The notes beneath the pieces are model-generated. The model was not told the origin of the DNA. It ran no database searches and saw only the letters and a program-made list of their open reading frames with translations. From NCBI RefSeq assembly GCF_029223525.1, contig NZ_JARHTQ010000032.1, positions 19,469-83,468 of the forward strand: a stretch of DNA of 64,000 nt, read 5' to 3'. Made by a program: the position numbers and the translations under genes. The stretch comes from Streptantibioticus ferralitis (GTDB lineage Bacteria; Actinomycetota; Actinomycetes; Streptomycetales; Streptomycetaceae). Positions 52,858 through 62,106 of the stretch are shown here, in pieces. Within the stretch, counting starts at the first letter, position 1. Every line of letters starts with the position of its first letter.

Positions 52858-54126
52858 GTGACTGACGCTTCCGCCCCCACCCTGTTCACCTGGGAGTTCG
52901 CCGCCGATCCGTACCCGGCGTATGCCTGGCTGCGCGAGCACGCGCCGGTGCACCGCAGCACGCTGCCCAGCGGGGTCGAGGCCTGGCTCGTCACCCGGTA
53001 CGCCGACGCCCGGCAGGCCCTCGCGGACGCGCGGCTCAGCAAGAATCCCGTCCACCATTCCGAGCGCGCGCACGCCAAGGGCAAGGTCGGCATTCCCGGC
53101 GAGCGCAGCGCCGACCTGATGACGCACCTGCTGAACATCGACCCGCCGGACCACACCCGGCTGCGCCGACTGGTCTCCAAGGCGTTCACCCCGCGCCGGG
53201 TGGCCGAATTCGCCCCGCGCGTCGTGGAGTTGACCGATCGGCTGATCGACTCCTTCGCGTCCAGGGGGGAGGCGGACCTGATCCATGAGTTCGCCTTCCC
53301 GCTGCCCATCTACGCGATCTGCGACCTGCTGGGCGTCCCGGCCGAGGACCAGGACGACTTCCGGGACTGGGCGGGGATGATGATCCGGCACGGCGGGGGA
53401 CCGCGCGGCGGGGTGGCGCGGTCGGTCAAGAAGATGCGTGCGTACCTTCTGGAACTCATCCACCGAAAGCGGGGTGCCCTGCGGGACGAAGGTGCCGACG
53501 ACCTGATCTCCGGCCTGATCCGGGCCAGCGACCACGGCGAGCACCTTACCGAGAACGAGGCCGCGGCGATGGCCTTCATCCTGCTGTTCGCCGGTTTCGA
53601 GACCACCGTCAACCTCATCGGAAACGGGACGTACGCACTGCTGCGCAACCCGGAGCAACGGCGGCTCCTCCAGGACTCGGTCGCCCAAGGCGAGTCGGCC
53701 CTGCTGGCGTCCGCGGTCGAGGAACTGCTGCGCTACGACGGCCCGGTGGAACTGGCGACGTGGCGGTTCGCCACCGAACCGCTGAGGATCGGCGGCCAGC
53801 CGATCGGCACCGGCGACCCGGTCCTGGTCGTACTGGCCGCCGCCGACCGCGATCCGGAGCGCTTCGCCGGTCCCGACACCCTCGACCTCGCCCGCCGGGA
53901 CAACCCGCACCTGGGGTTCGGCCATGGCATCCACTACTGCCTGGGCGCACCGCTCGCCCGGCTCGAAGGCCAGACCGCGCTGGCCACCCTCCTCACCCGG
54001 CTGCCGGATCTGCAACTGGCGGTGGAACCCGAGGAGTTGCGCTGGCGCGGCGGGTTGATCATGCGGGGACTGCGCACCCTTCCGGTCTCCTTCACCGCTG
54101 TCCGGGATGTCACCAACTGCCCGTAA
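52858..54126 (+). CDS. Cytochrome P450, CYP107-like
   Basis: 422 residues from the GTG at 52858, 22 bases after nfi. The heme-binding loop FGHGIHYCLGAPLAR has the axial cysteine at 361, the I-helix oxygen motif reads FAGFETTVN (Phe in place of the more common His/Asp before Glu), and E-E-L-L-R gives the E-x-x-R pair. LLNIDPPDHTRLRRLVSKAFTPR is typical of class I bacterial P450s. The position, just upstream of two rpf genes, matches S. coelicolor CYP107U1, which I recall being linked to sporulation rather than to a biosynthetic cluster. No ferredoxin gene is adjacent. Substrate unknown. Confidence 0.92.
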   Translation: MTDASAPTLFTWEFAADPYPAYAWLREHAPVHRSTLPSGVEAWLVTRYADARQALADARLSKNPVHHSERAHAKGKVGIPGERSADLMTHLLNIDPPDHTRLRRLVSKAFTPRRVAEFAPRVVELTDRLIDSFASRGEADLIHEFAFPLPIYAICDLLGVPAEDQDDFRDWAGMMIRHGGGPRGGVARSVKKMRAYLLELIHRKRGALRDEGADDLISGLIRASDHGEHLTENEAAAMAFILLFAGFETTVNLIGNGTYALLRNPEQRRLLQDSVAQGESALLASAVEELLRYDGPVELATWRFATEPLRIGGQPIGTGDPVLVVLAAADRDPERFAGPDTLDLARRDNPHLGFGHGIHYCLGAPLARLEGQTALATLLTRLPDLQLAVEPEELRWRGGLIMRGLRTLPVSFTAVRDVTNCP

Positions 54127-54263
54127 CAGCATGGTGAATACAGACACCTGATGGGATGTCGGCCAGTCGTGACCTCCACGTGATCTCCACTACATCTGCC
54201 CGTGATCGATAGTGTTACCGGCTACGCTCTGCGCTCGTCCCCGCCGTCGGAGAAAGGCGTCAC

Positions 54264-55298
54264 ATGCTCAGGTCTGGCAACGGTCAGCACCGTAAGCCGC
54301 GTCAAGCGCCCGCGTTCGTTGTCACCGCCGGAGTCACCGGTGCCGGAATCGCGCTCCCGCTGCTCGGTGCCACGGGTGCGCACGCCGCGACCGCCGGCAC
54401 CTGGGACAGGGTGGCGCAGTGCGAGAGCGGGGGCATGTGGAGCGCGGACAACGGCAATGGCGCGTACGGCGGCCTGCAGCTGACCCAGGACACCTGGGAG
54501 CGGTTCGGCGGCACGGCCTATGCCGAGCGGCCCGACCTGGCCAGCAGGCGGCAGCAGATAGCCATCGCCGAGAAGGTGCTGGCCGGTCAGGGTGCGGACA
54601 CCTGGGGCGGCTGCGCGGTGGACGCGGGCCTCGCCAAGGGTGGCGGCGCGGCCGATGTGGATCCGGGGACGCCGGCCGGGTCGTCCAATGGTCAGTCGGA
54701 TGACTCTGGAACGCCCGGGTCGGGCGGTTTGTCCAACAGGCCGGTTCTCGGGGATGCGCCCAGCTCCACCGACTCATCTGGTTCATCCGGTTTGTCTGAC
54801 TCATCCGGTGCGTCCAGTGCATCCGGTTCATCGGACGCATCCACTTCCCCCTCTCCCGCGCCTTCGACTTCTTCCGCCGCTTCGTCCGCCCCCTCCCCCT
54901 CGGGCACGAACACGCCGTCGCCTTCCCATGGGCGGCACGCCAAGCCGTCCCCGTCCCCGTCGCCGTCCCAGTCCACGTCCGCCAGCGCCAACCCGGCCCC
55001 GTCGGGCACCGCTTCGGGTGCGCCGTCCAGTGCGCCCACGGACCCGGCATCGACTACGCCCGGTGACCGGGGTGGTGACCGCGCCTCACGTGGGGGCAGT
55101 CACGGGCGCCAGCAGGATCCTGGTAACGACGGCCAGAATGCCGGTTCGTACACCGTGCAGTTGGGTGACAATCTCTCTCAAATCGCCACGAACCATTCGA
55201 TGGTCGGAGGTTGGTCGTCGCTCTACGACGCCAACAAGTCCGTCGTGGGTTCCGACCCGAACCTGATCCTGCCCGGAGAGCAGCTCACTCTTCGTTAA
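54264..55298 (+). CDS. Secreted resuscitation-promoting factor with LysM domain and long Ser-rich linker
   Basis: 344 residues from the ATG at 54264 (GGAGAAAGG upstream). A signal peptide ends after GATGAHA (about 42). The Rpf lysozyme-like domain follows immediately (GTWDRVAQCESGGMWSADNGNGAYGG) with the catalytic glutamate in QCESGG. Residues 130-290 are a Ser/Pro/Thr-rich linker with degenerate repeats (GSSGLSDSSGASS, PSPSPSPSQS). A C-terminal LysM domain (about 294-344, YTVQLGDNLSQIA) binds peptidoglycan. I recall the S. coelicolor orthologue being called RpfB, which differs from the membrane-anchored M. tuberculosis RpfB. It is followed by the closely related rpfA, so the two may have arisen by duplication. 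Confidence 0.92.
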   Translation: MLRSGNGQHRKPRQAPAFVVTAGVTGAGIALPLLGATGAHAATAGTWDRVAQCESGGMWSADNGNGAYGGLQLTQDTWERFGGTAYAERPDLASRRQQIAIAEKVLAGQGADTWGGCAVDAGLAKGGGAADVDPGTPAGSSNGQSDDSGTPGSGGLSNRPVLGDAPSSTDSSGSSGLSDSSGASSASGSSDASTSPSPAPSTSSAASSAPSPSGTNTPSPSHGRHAKPSPSPSPSQSTSASANPAPSGTASGAPSSAPTDPASTTPGDRGGDRASRGGSHGRQQDPGNDGQNAGSYTVQLGDNLSQIATNHSMVGGWSSLYDANKSVVGSDPNLILPGEQLTLR

Positions 55299-55419
55299 AC
55301 CTGTGACATAACTCTCCCGGTGAGCGTCGGACACCCGGCCCTCAGCGATCTCCTTATCCCGCCTCGACCTGCGGATCTGTGCGTTACGTCGGCGGGACAT
55401 CGTGAAACGGTCGCCGCGG

Positions 55420-55442
55420 CCGGGTGTTTGTCAGCCACCCGG
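55420..55442 (+). terminator. Hairpin after the first rpf-LysM gene
   Basis: CCGGGTG at 55420-55426 pairs with CACCCGG at 55436-55442, with GTGTGTTT shortly after. It could end transcription of the upstream gene or be the first stem of the long rpfA leader. Confidence 0.45.
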
Positions 55443-55479
55443 AGCGTGTGTTTATGGTCGTGACCGCTCGCCACCGCGA

Positions 55480-55690
55480 GCCCCGTCGGTCAGGAACGCC
55501 GAGTCCTGCCGCCGATCGACGGGAACAGTCGACGCGAGAGCGCCGTAGGCAGGAGCGGGGGACCCAAGGTTCTCCGCCGGGCCGTCCGACTGGACGGACC
55601 GGCTAGGGGTTAAGCCGCGTGCCGCGAGGCCGCGACCGGGCACTCACTCGGCCCGAACCCGACAGCTCACCTCGCAGGCGTCGGTGAGGA
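55480..55690 (+). ncRNA. c-di-AMP riboswitch (ydaO/yuaA class) in the rpfA leader
   Basis: The hallmark blocks of the ydaO class occur in order: GCGGGGGACCCAAGG at about 55555-55570, AGGGGTTAAGCCG at about 55604-55617, and GGCCCGAACCCGACAGCTC continuing ACCTCGCAGGCG at about 55653-55680. The last pairing region, CTCACC with GGTGAGG at about 55670-55688, runs into the ribosome binding site GAGGAA at 55685-55690. c-di-AMP riboswitches of this class turn expression off when c-di-AMP is high and are known to control rpf and other cell-wall hydrolase genes in actinobacteria. The 5' boundary is approximate. Confidence 0.88.
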
Positions 55691-55697
55691 AATCTCC

Positions 55698-56375
55698 ATG
55701 GGTAAGCACCGCCGTGCCTCGAAGGCTATCCGTATCGCCACCATCGCCGGTGTCGCCGGTGCGGCCGTCGCCGCGCCGATCCTGACCGCCACCTCGGCCT
55801 CCGCCGCCTCCGTGGCCGCCTGGGACCGCGTTGCCCAGTGCGAGTCCAGCGGCAACTGGTCCAACCACGACACCGGCGGCAACGGCCACTACGGCGGTCT
55901 GCAGTTCTCGCCGTCCAGCTGGGCCGCCGCCGGTGGTCTGAAGTACGCCTCGCGTGCCGACTACGCCACCAAGGACCAGCAGATCGCCGTCGCCGAGGTG
56001 CTGCTGAAGATGCAGGGCCCGGGTGCCTGGCAGTGCGCCTACGCCGGTCCGCTCACCTCCGGTGGCCCGGCCCCGGCCATCAACCCGGACGGCAACTCGG
56101 CCAGCACCCAGACCGTCAAGGAGACCCCGGCCAAGCAGGCCCCGGCCCAGGCTCCGGCGCCGAAGAAGGCCCCGAAGCACGCCGCTCCGGCCGCTCCGGC
56201 CGCCCCGGTCCAGCAGGGCACCGGCAGCTACACCGTCAAGTCCGGTGACACCCTCTCCGACATCGCCGCCGACCTCGGTGTCGCCGGTGGCTGGCAGAAG
56301 CTGTTCGAGCTGAACGATGAGGTCGTCAAGGACGCCAACCTGATCTTCCCGGGTCAGGACCTGAAGCTCGGCTGA
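55698..56375 (+). CDS. rpfA: Secreted resuscitation-promoting factor RpfA with LysM domain
   Basis: 225 residues. The signal peptide ends in SASAAS (about 36). The Rpf domain follows (VAAWDRVAQCESSGNWSNHD, catalytic glutamate in QCESSG), then an Ala/Pro/Lys linker (about 125-172) and a LysM domain (about 175-225, YTVKSGDTLSDIAADLGV). It cleaves peptidoglycan during spore germination and growth. Its leader contains a c-di-AMP riboswitch, so production is tied to c-di-AMP and therefore to osmotic and cell-wall status. The linker is far shorter than in the neighbouring paralogue. Confidence 0.95.
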   Translation: MGKHRRASKAIRIATIAGVAGAAVAAPILTATSASAASVAAWDRVAQCESSGNWSNHDTGGNGHYGGLQFSPSSWAAAGGLKYASRADYATKDQQIAVAEVLLKMQGPGAWQCAYAGPLTSGGPAPAINPDGNSASTQTVKETPAKQAPAQAPAPKKAPKHAAPAAPAAPVQQGTGSYTVKSGDTLSDIAADLGVAGGWQKLFELNDEVVKDANLIFPGQDLKLG

Positions 56376-56401
56376 ACCCCATAACGGCATAACCGCCTTG
56401 A

Positions 56402-57886
<1,485 letters not shown>

Positions 57887-57950
57887 CGCCTCCGGCGGTC
57901 AGCCGAAGGGTTGCGGTGGTCGGCTACCGCCGGGCCGCGTCGTGGTGTTG

Positions 57951-57993
57951 CTCGCCGTCGCGGCGGCACGAAATGTGTCGTCGCGACGGCGAG
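57951..57993 (+). terminator. Terminator hairpin after enolase
   Basis: CTCGCCGTCGCG at 57951-57962 pairs perfectly with CGCGACGGCGAG at 57982-57993. No T-run. It lies between eno and divIC and is 65 bases after the stop codon. Confidence 0.75.
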
Positions 57994-58062
57994 ATGCCCG
58001 ACGGCCCGGTGGCGACGACGCGTTCCCGTACCGTGTGCGGGGACGTACATATGTGATGAGGG

Positions 58063-58542
58063 GTGAGCGACGTGGCCGCGGACCGCTTCTCGACCGCAAC
58101 CCGACTCAAGGCGCTGGGCCAGCAGGCGCAGGCCCGGGTCTACCGGGCCACCGGCCGCACACCGCGCCGCAGCAGACTCACCGGCCGCGCCGCGCTGCTC
58201 GCGCTGACCGTCTGCGCGCTGGTCGTCGCCCTCGCGTATCCCATGCGGCAGTACGTCGCCCAGCGCTCGCAGATCGCCGACCAGCGCAAGCAGGCGCAGG
58301 CGGCCCGCGACCGGGTGGAGCGGCTGCAGGAGGAGAAGGCCCGATGGGCCGATCCGGAGTACGTCAAGGCGCAGGCCCGCGAGCAGTTGCACTTCGTCAT
58401 GCCAGGTGAGACCGGCTACACCATGCCGGGCCAGCGCGGCACGGACGCCGAGCGGAACAGTGCCGCCGCCGGGGCGGCGGCCAACCGCGCCTGGTACGAC
58501 AATCTGTGGAACGGCGTGAACTCCTCCGACGCCAGCCACTGA
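58063..58542 (+). CDS. divIC: Cell-division protein DivIC (FtsB-like septum formation initiator)
   Basis: 159 residues from the GTG at 58063. A 40-residue basic cytoplasmic part is followed by one membrane segment (about 42-60), then a coiled coil (RQYVAQRSQIADQRKQAQAARDRVERLQEEKARW) and the FtsB/DivIC signature WADPEYVKAQAREQLHFVMPGE. It forms the FtsQLB-type complex that activates septal peptidoglycan synthesis at the division site. The position downstream of eno is conserved from Bacillus to actinobacteria. The Ala-rich C-terminal tail after GYTMPGQ is variable. Confidence 0.93.
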   Translation: MSDVAADRFSTATRLKALGQQAQARVYRATGRTPRRSRLTGRAALLALTVCALVVALAYPMRQYVAQRSQIADQRKQAQAARDRVERLQEEKARWADPEYVKAQAREQLHFVMPGETGYTMPGQRGTDAERNSAAAGAAANRAWYDNLWNGVNSSDASH

Positions 58543-58637
58543 CCGGGTGCCCGGGGGACGCCCCGCCTACCCTCCATGGGCCCGGCACGCCCCGGGACCC
58601 GAAGACCATCGAGCTACCGCCGACCAGAAAGCCGCCC

Positions 58638-59201
58638 GTGAAGAACCCGCCGCCCCGCACCGAGCCCGCCCCGCCCACCGAGGCCGACGTCGCCGCCATC
58701 GGCGAGCAGATCGGTCGTGTGCCGCGGGGGCTGCGGGCTGTCGCACACCGCTGCCCGTGCGGGCTGCCGGATGTCGTCGAGACGGCGCCTCGGTTGGAGG
58801 ACGGCACGCCGTTCCCGACGCTGTACTACCTGACCTGCCCGCGCGCCGCTTCCGCCATCGGCACGCTGGAGGCGGAGGGCGTCATGAAGGAGATGACGGC
58901 GCGCCTCGCGGAGGACGAGGAGCTGGCCGCCAAGTACCGGGCCGCGCACGAGGACTACATCGCGCGCCGTGACGCCATCGAGGTCCTGGAGAACTTCCCG
59001 AGCGCGGGCGGCATGCCCGACCGGGTGAAGTGCCTGCACGTCCTGGTCGGCCACTCGCTGGCGGCCGGTCCTGGGGTGAACCCGCTGGGCGACGAGGCGA
59101 TCGCGATGCTGCCGGAGTGGTGGCGCAAGGGGCCGTGTGCCTGCGTCGGCGCGGGCGAGAGCGTGGCTGACGAGGACGGCGCGGGGGAGGACGCGAAGTG
59201 A
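58638..59201 (+). CDS. DUF501 family protein
   Basis: 187 residues if started at the GTG at 58638; no strong ribosome binding site is seen, so the start is uncertain. PTEADVAAIGEQIGRVPRGLRAVAHRCPCGLP opens the domain. Conserved features are the Cys-Pro-Cys (HRCPCG), TLYYLTCPRAASAIGTLEAEG and PDRVKCLHVLVGHSLAAGPGVNPLGDE, with His and Cys residues suitable for a metal site. The tail is acidic with CACVG. The family is always found between divIC and ppx in actinobacteria. Function unknown. The stop overlaps the ppx start by four bases. Confidence 0.88.
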   Translation: MKNPPPRTEPAPPTEADVAAIGEQIGRVPRGLRAVAHRCPCGLPDVVETAPRLEDGTPFPTLYYLTCPRAASAIGTLEAEGVMKEMTARLAEDEELAAKYRAAHEDYIARRDAIEVLENFPSAGGMPDRVKCLHVLVGHSLAAGPGVNPLGDEAIAMLPEWWRKGPCACVGAGESVADEDGAGEDAK

Positions 59202-60163
59202 CCCGTGTCGCCGCCATCGACTGCGGTACGAACTCCATCCGGCTGCTGGTCGCGGAAGCCGACCGGCACACCGGCGTGATCAAGGATCTCGACCGGCGGA
59301 TGAAGATCGTGCGGCTGGGCCAGGATGTGGACCGCACCGGTCGGCTCGCGCCCGAGGCGCTGGAGCGTACGTTCGCCGCCTGCCGCGAGTACGCAGAGGT
59401 GATCCGCGAACTCGGCGTGGGGGGTCCCCCCGCCGAAGGCAGGGGGAGTGTGCGGTTCGTGGCCACATCGGCCTCCCGCGACGCCGAGAACCGCGATGAG
59501 TTCGTCCGCGGTGTGCTGGACATCCTGGGCGTCGAGCCCGAGGTGATCACCGGCGACGAGGAGGCCGAGTTCTCGTTCATCGGCGCGACCAGGGAACTCG
59601 CCGGACGGGACTACTTCGCCAAGCCGTATCTGGTGGTCGACATCGGCGGCGGCTCGACCGAGTTCGTGGTCGGCGGCGACCATGTGGACGCCGCCCGCTC
59701 CGTGGACGTCGGCTGTGTACGGATGACCGAGCGGCACCTCGTCCGCGGCGGCCAGGTCAGCGACCCGCCGACCCCGGACCAGATCGCCGCCATACGAGCG
59801 GACATCGAGACGGCCCTGGACCTCGTCGCCGAGACCGTGCCGCTGGACCAGGCCCGCACGCTGGTCGGACTGGCCGGTTCGGTCACCACGGTGGCCGCGA
59901 TCGCGCTGGGTCTCAAGGAGTACGACTCGTCGGTCATCCACCACTCGCGGATCGGCATCGACCAGGTCCGCGAGATCACCGACCGCCTGCTGTCCTCGAC
60001 GCACGCCGAGCGCGCCGCGATCCCGGTGCTGCACCCGGGGCGGGTCGATGTGATCGGCGCGGGTGCCTTCGTACTGCTCACGATCATGGAACGCGTCGGG
60101 TTCGCGGAGGTCGTGGTGAGCGAGCACGACATCCTCGACGGCATCGCCTGGAGCGTGGCCTGA
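59198..60163 (+). CDS. ppx: Exopolyphosphatase/guanosine pentaphosphatase (Ppx/GppA family)
   Basis: 321 residues from the GTG at 59198 overlapping the DUF501 stop. An ASKHA-fold phosphatase: AAIDCGTNSIRLLVAE is the first phosphate loop, RFVATSASRDAENRDEF holds the catalytic-site residues, and LVVDIGGGSTEFVVG the second phosphate loop. It removes phosphate from polyphosphate or pppGpp. The short form without a C-terminal HD domain is usual in actinobacteria (Ppx2 type). Between IRELGV and VRFVATSA there are about ten extra residues (GGPPAEGRGS) coming from a GC palindrome inserted in frame, a place where relatives usually have two to four residues. Confidence 0.94.
   Translation: MTRVAAIDCGTNSIRLLVAEADRHTGVIKDLDRRMKIVRLGQDVDRTGRLAPEALERTFAACREYAEVIRELGVGGPPAEGRGSVRFVATSASRDAENRDEFVRGVLDILGVEPEVITGDEEAEFSFIGATRELAGRDYFAKPYLVVDIGGGSTEFVVGGDHVDAARSVDVGCVRMTERHLVRGGQVSDPPTPDQIAAIRADIETALDLVAETVPLDQARTLVGLAGSVTTVAAIALGLKEYDSSVIHHSRIGIDQVREITDRLLSSTHAERAAIPVLHPGRVDVIGAGAFVLLTIMERVGFAEVVVSEHDILDGIAWSVA
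59417..59450 (+). repeat. In-frame GC palindromic element inside ppx
   Basis: The stretch contains TCCCCCCGCCGAAGGCAGGG, an imperfect palindrome (CCCCC-GCC-gaa-GGC-GGGGG) of a type I know as frequent in Streptomyces genes and intergenic regions. It adds about ten codons without a frameshift. Confidence 0.65.
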
Positions 60164-60208
60164 GTAGTCGTCTGAGCAGCTGGAATATCAGCTGAGCGGG
60201 GTGCGGAC

Positions 60209-60224
60209 GCCCCCGCGCGGGGGC
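60209..60224. terminator. Perfect palindrome after ppx
   Basis: GCCCCCGCGCGGGGGC is a perfect 16-base palindrome 46 bases after the ppx stop; a likely terminator, though the hairpin would have almost no loop. Confidence 0.5.
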
Positions 60225-60237
60225 CCGGGAAGCAAGT

Positions 60238-60255
60238 TCGTGAATTTCTTCACAT
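60238..60255. promoter_or_regulatory. Rex-type redox operator, distal site upstream of ndh
   Basis: TCGTGAATTTCTTCACAT matches the Rex operator TTGTGAAnnnnTTCACAA at all but the outermost positions (12 of 14 fixed bases). Rex releases DNA when NADH is high. The site is about 285 bases before the ndh start, in the ppx-ndh gap. Confidence 0.7.
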
Positions 60256-60486
60256 GAAGAACAGGGCATTTGTTGGGGCGGAGTTGAGGTTCCGGGCCCG
60301 CAGCGCGCCGGGGGCGGGTTTCGGCGGTGATTCGTAAGCCTGGCCGTGCCGGCCGGGTGTCCCGGCCGGAAGTGGATCGTGGCTGCTCAGCGGCGTTGTT
60401 CAACGCTTCCGCGGCGTGTCCTGTTCCGTCGCCTGCTGTGGCGTCGATCACGAAATCGCGCAGTGTAGCAGAGGCCTGCAAGAACC

Positions 60487-60504
60487 TTGTGAAGGGGCTC
60501 ACGA
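60487..60504. promoter_or_regulatory. Rex-type redox operator, proximal site upstream of ndh
   Basis: TTGTGAAGGGGCTCACGA matches the Rex operator at 12 of 14 fixed bases and ends 35 bases before the ndh start codon, overlapping where a promoter would be expected. A GGATAC hexamer at 60525-60530 could be the -10 element, placing the operator near the -35 region. Confidence 0.65.
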
Positions 60505-60538
60505 AGCCCCCCCGACCGGGTGCTGGATACTCGTCTTC

Positions 60539-61912
60539 ATGAGCACCACGGAGCGTCCACGGATCCTCGTAGTAGGCGGCGGTTACGTCGGCCTGTACGC
60601 GGCGCGCCGCATCCTGAAGAAGATGCGGTTTGGCGAGGCGACCGTCACGGTCGTCGACCCCCGTTCGTACATGACGTACCAGCCCTTCCTTCCTGAAACC
60701 GCCGCCGGCAGCATCTCCCCGCGGCACGTCGTGGTTCCGCTGCGACGCGTCCTGCCCAAGGCGGAGGTCCTCACCGGCCGGGTCACCTCGGTCGATCAGG
60801 ACCGCAAGGTGGCCGTCATCGAGCCGCTTGTGGGCGAGGCCTACGAGCTGCCCTTCGACTACCTCGTCGTCGCGCTCGGCGCGGTCTCCCGCACCTTCCC
60901 GATCCCCGGCCTGGCCGAGAACGGCATCGGCATGAAGGGCGTCGAGGAGGCCGTCGACCTGCGCAACCACATCCTGGAGCAGCTCGACCTGGCTGACTCC
61001 ACGACCGACGAGGAGATCCGCCGCAAGGCGCTGACCTTCGTCTTCGTCGGCGGTGGCTTCGCGGGTGCGGAGACCATCGGCGAGGTCGAGGACATGGCAC
61101 GCGACGCGTGCAAGTACTACACGAACGTCAAGCGCGAGGACATGCGGTTCGTCCTCGTCGAGGCCGCCAACCGGATCCTCCCCGAGGTCGGTCCGGAGCT
61201 CGGCAAGTGGGGCCTTGAGCACCTGCGCGAGCGCGGCATCGAGGTCTATCTGGAGACCTCCATGAAGTCGTGCGTCGACAAGCACGTGGTGCTCGCCAAC
61301 GGACTTGAGGTCGACGCCTCCACCATCGTGTGGACCGCGGGTGTCAAGCCGAACCCGGCGCTGGCCAACTTCGGCCTGCCGCTCGGCCCGCGCGGCCACG
61401 TCGACACCGCTCCCACCCTCCAGGTCCAGGGCATGGACTACGTGTGGGCGGCCGGTGACAACGCCCAGGTGCCGGACCTCGCCTCGGGCGAGGGCGCCTG
61501 GTGCCCGCCGAACGCGCAGCACGCGCTGCGTCAGGCCAAGGTGCTCGGCGACAACGTGGTCTCCGGGATGCGCGGCTTCCCGCAGCACGAGTACAAGCAC
61601 AAGAACATGGGCGCGGTCGCGGGCCTCGGCCTGCACAAGGGCGTCGCGCTGCTCTTCGGCAAGGTCAAGCTCAAGGGCCGTCTCGCCTGGTACTGCCACC
61701 GCGGCTACCACGGCATGGCGGTGCCGACCTTCAACCGCAAGTTCCGGGTGCTCGCCGACTGGACCCTGGCGGTGTTCCTCAAGCGCGACGTCGTGGCGCT
61801 CGGCGCGCTGGAGAACCCGCGCGAGGAGTTCTACGAGGCCGCGGCGCCGGTGACGGCGGCGGCCGCCGCCAAGGCCAAGGCGCCGGAGGGTGAGAAGGCC
61901 AAGGCCTCCTGA
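60539..61912 (+). CDS. ndh: Type II NADH dehydrogenase
   Basis: 457 residues from the ATG at 60539. A single-subunit, non-proton-pumping NADH:menaquinone oxidoreductase on the cytoplasmic membrane face. ILVVGGGYVGLYAARRI at about 9-25 is the FAD Rossmann motif and FVFVGGGFAGAETIGEVED at about 166-184 the NADH Rossmann motif; VWAAGDNAQVPD is the second FAD contact. The C-terminal region with LKGRLAWYCHRGYHGMAVP is the membrane-anchoring part, followed by an Ala/Lys tail. Two Rex-type operators upstream imply induction when the NADH/NAD ratio rises. In S. coelicolor ndh is, as I recall, a Rex target. A strong terminator follows. Confidence 0.95.
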   Translation: MSTTERPRILVVGGGYVGLYAARRILKKMRFGEATVTVVDPRSYMTYQPFLPETAAGSISPRHVVVPLRRVLPKAEVLTGRVTSVDQDRKVAVIEPLVGEAYELPFDYLVVALGAVSRTFPIPGLAENGIGMKGVEEAVDLRNHILEQLDLADSTTDEEIRRKALTFVFVGGGFAGAETIGEVEDMARDACKYYTNVKREDMRFVLVEAANRILPEVGPELGKWGLEHLRERGIEVYLETSMKSCVDKHVVLANGLEVDASTIVWTAGVKPNPALANFGLPLGPRGHVDTAPTLQVQGMDYVWAAGDNAQVPDLASGEGAWCPPNAQHALRQAKVLGDNVVSGMRGFPQHEYKHKNMGAVAGLGLHKGVALLFGKVKLKGRLAWYCHRGYHGMAVPTFNRKFRVLADWTLAVFLKRDVVALGALENPREEFYEAAAPVTAAAAAKAKAPEGEKAKAS

Positions 61913-61933
61913 CCTTCGGACCAGATCCGTTTG

Positions 61934-61981
61934 ACGCCGAGGGCGTCCGCCATCCGTGGGGCGGGCGCCCTCGGCGTTTTC
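61934..61981 (+). terminator. Terminator after ndh
   Basis: ACGCCGAGGGCG at 61934-61945 pairs perfectly with CGCCCTCGGCGT at 61966-61977, followed by TTTTCC. Intrinsic terminator 22 bases after the stop codon. Confidence 0.9.
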
Positions 61982-62106
61982 CGTGTACGAAATTTTCCGG
62001 CACTTGGTTCCCGGTTCGGGACTACGATTGGGCCGCAAATCTGTTTTCGTGATGCAAGGACCTTGCAGGTCTGTCGGTTGACGCACCATCACGGAGGTTT
62101 TGCACC

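Noticed and set aside
52858..54126. P450 gene as part of a natural-product cluster
   Set aside because: Neighbours are DNA repair, nucleotide clean-up and cell-wall genes; no synthase, tailoring partner or exporter belongs with it.
54127..54263. c-di-AMP riboswitch in front of the first rpf-LysM gene
   Set aside because: Only 137 bases separate it from the P450 gene and none of the ydaO blocks is present.
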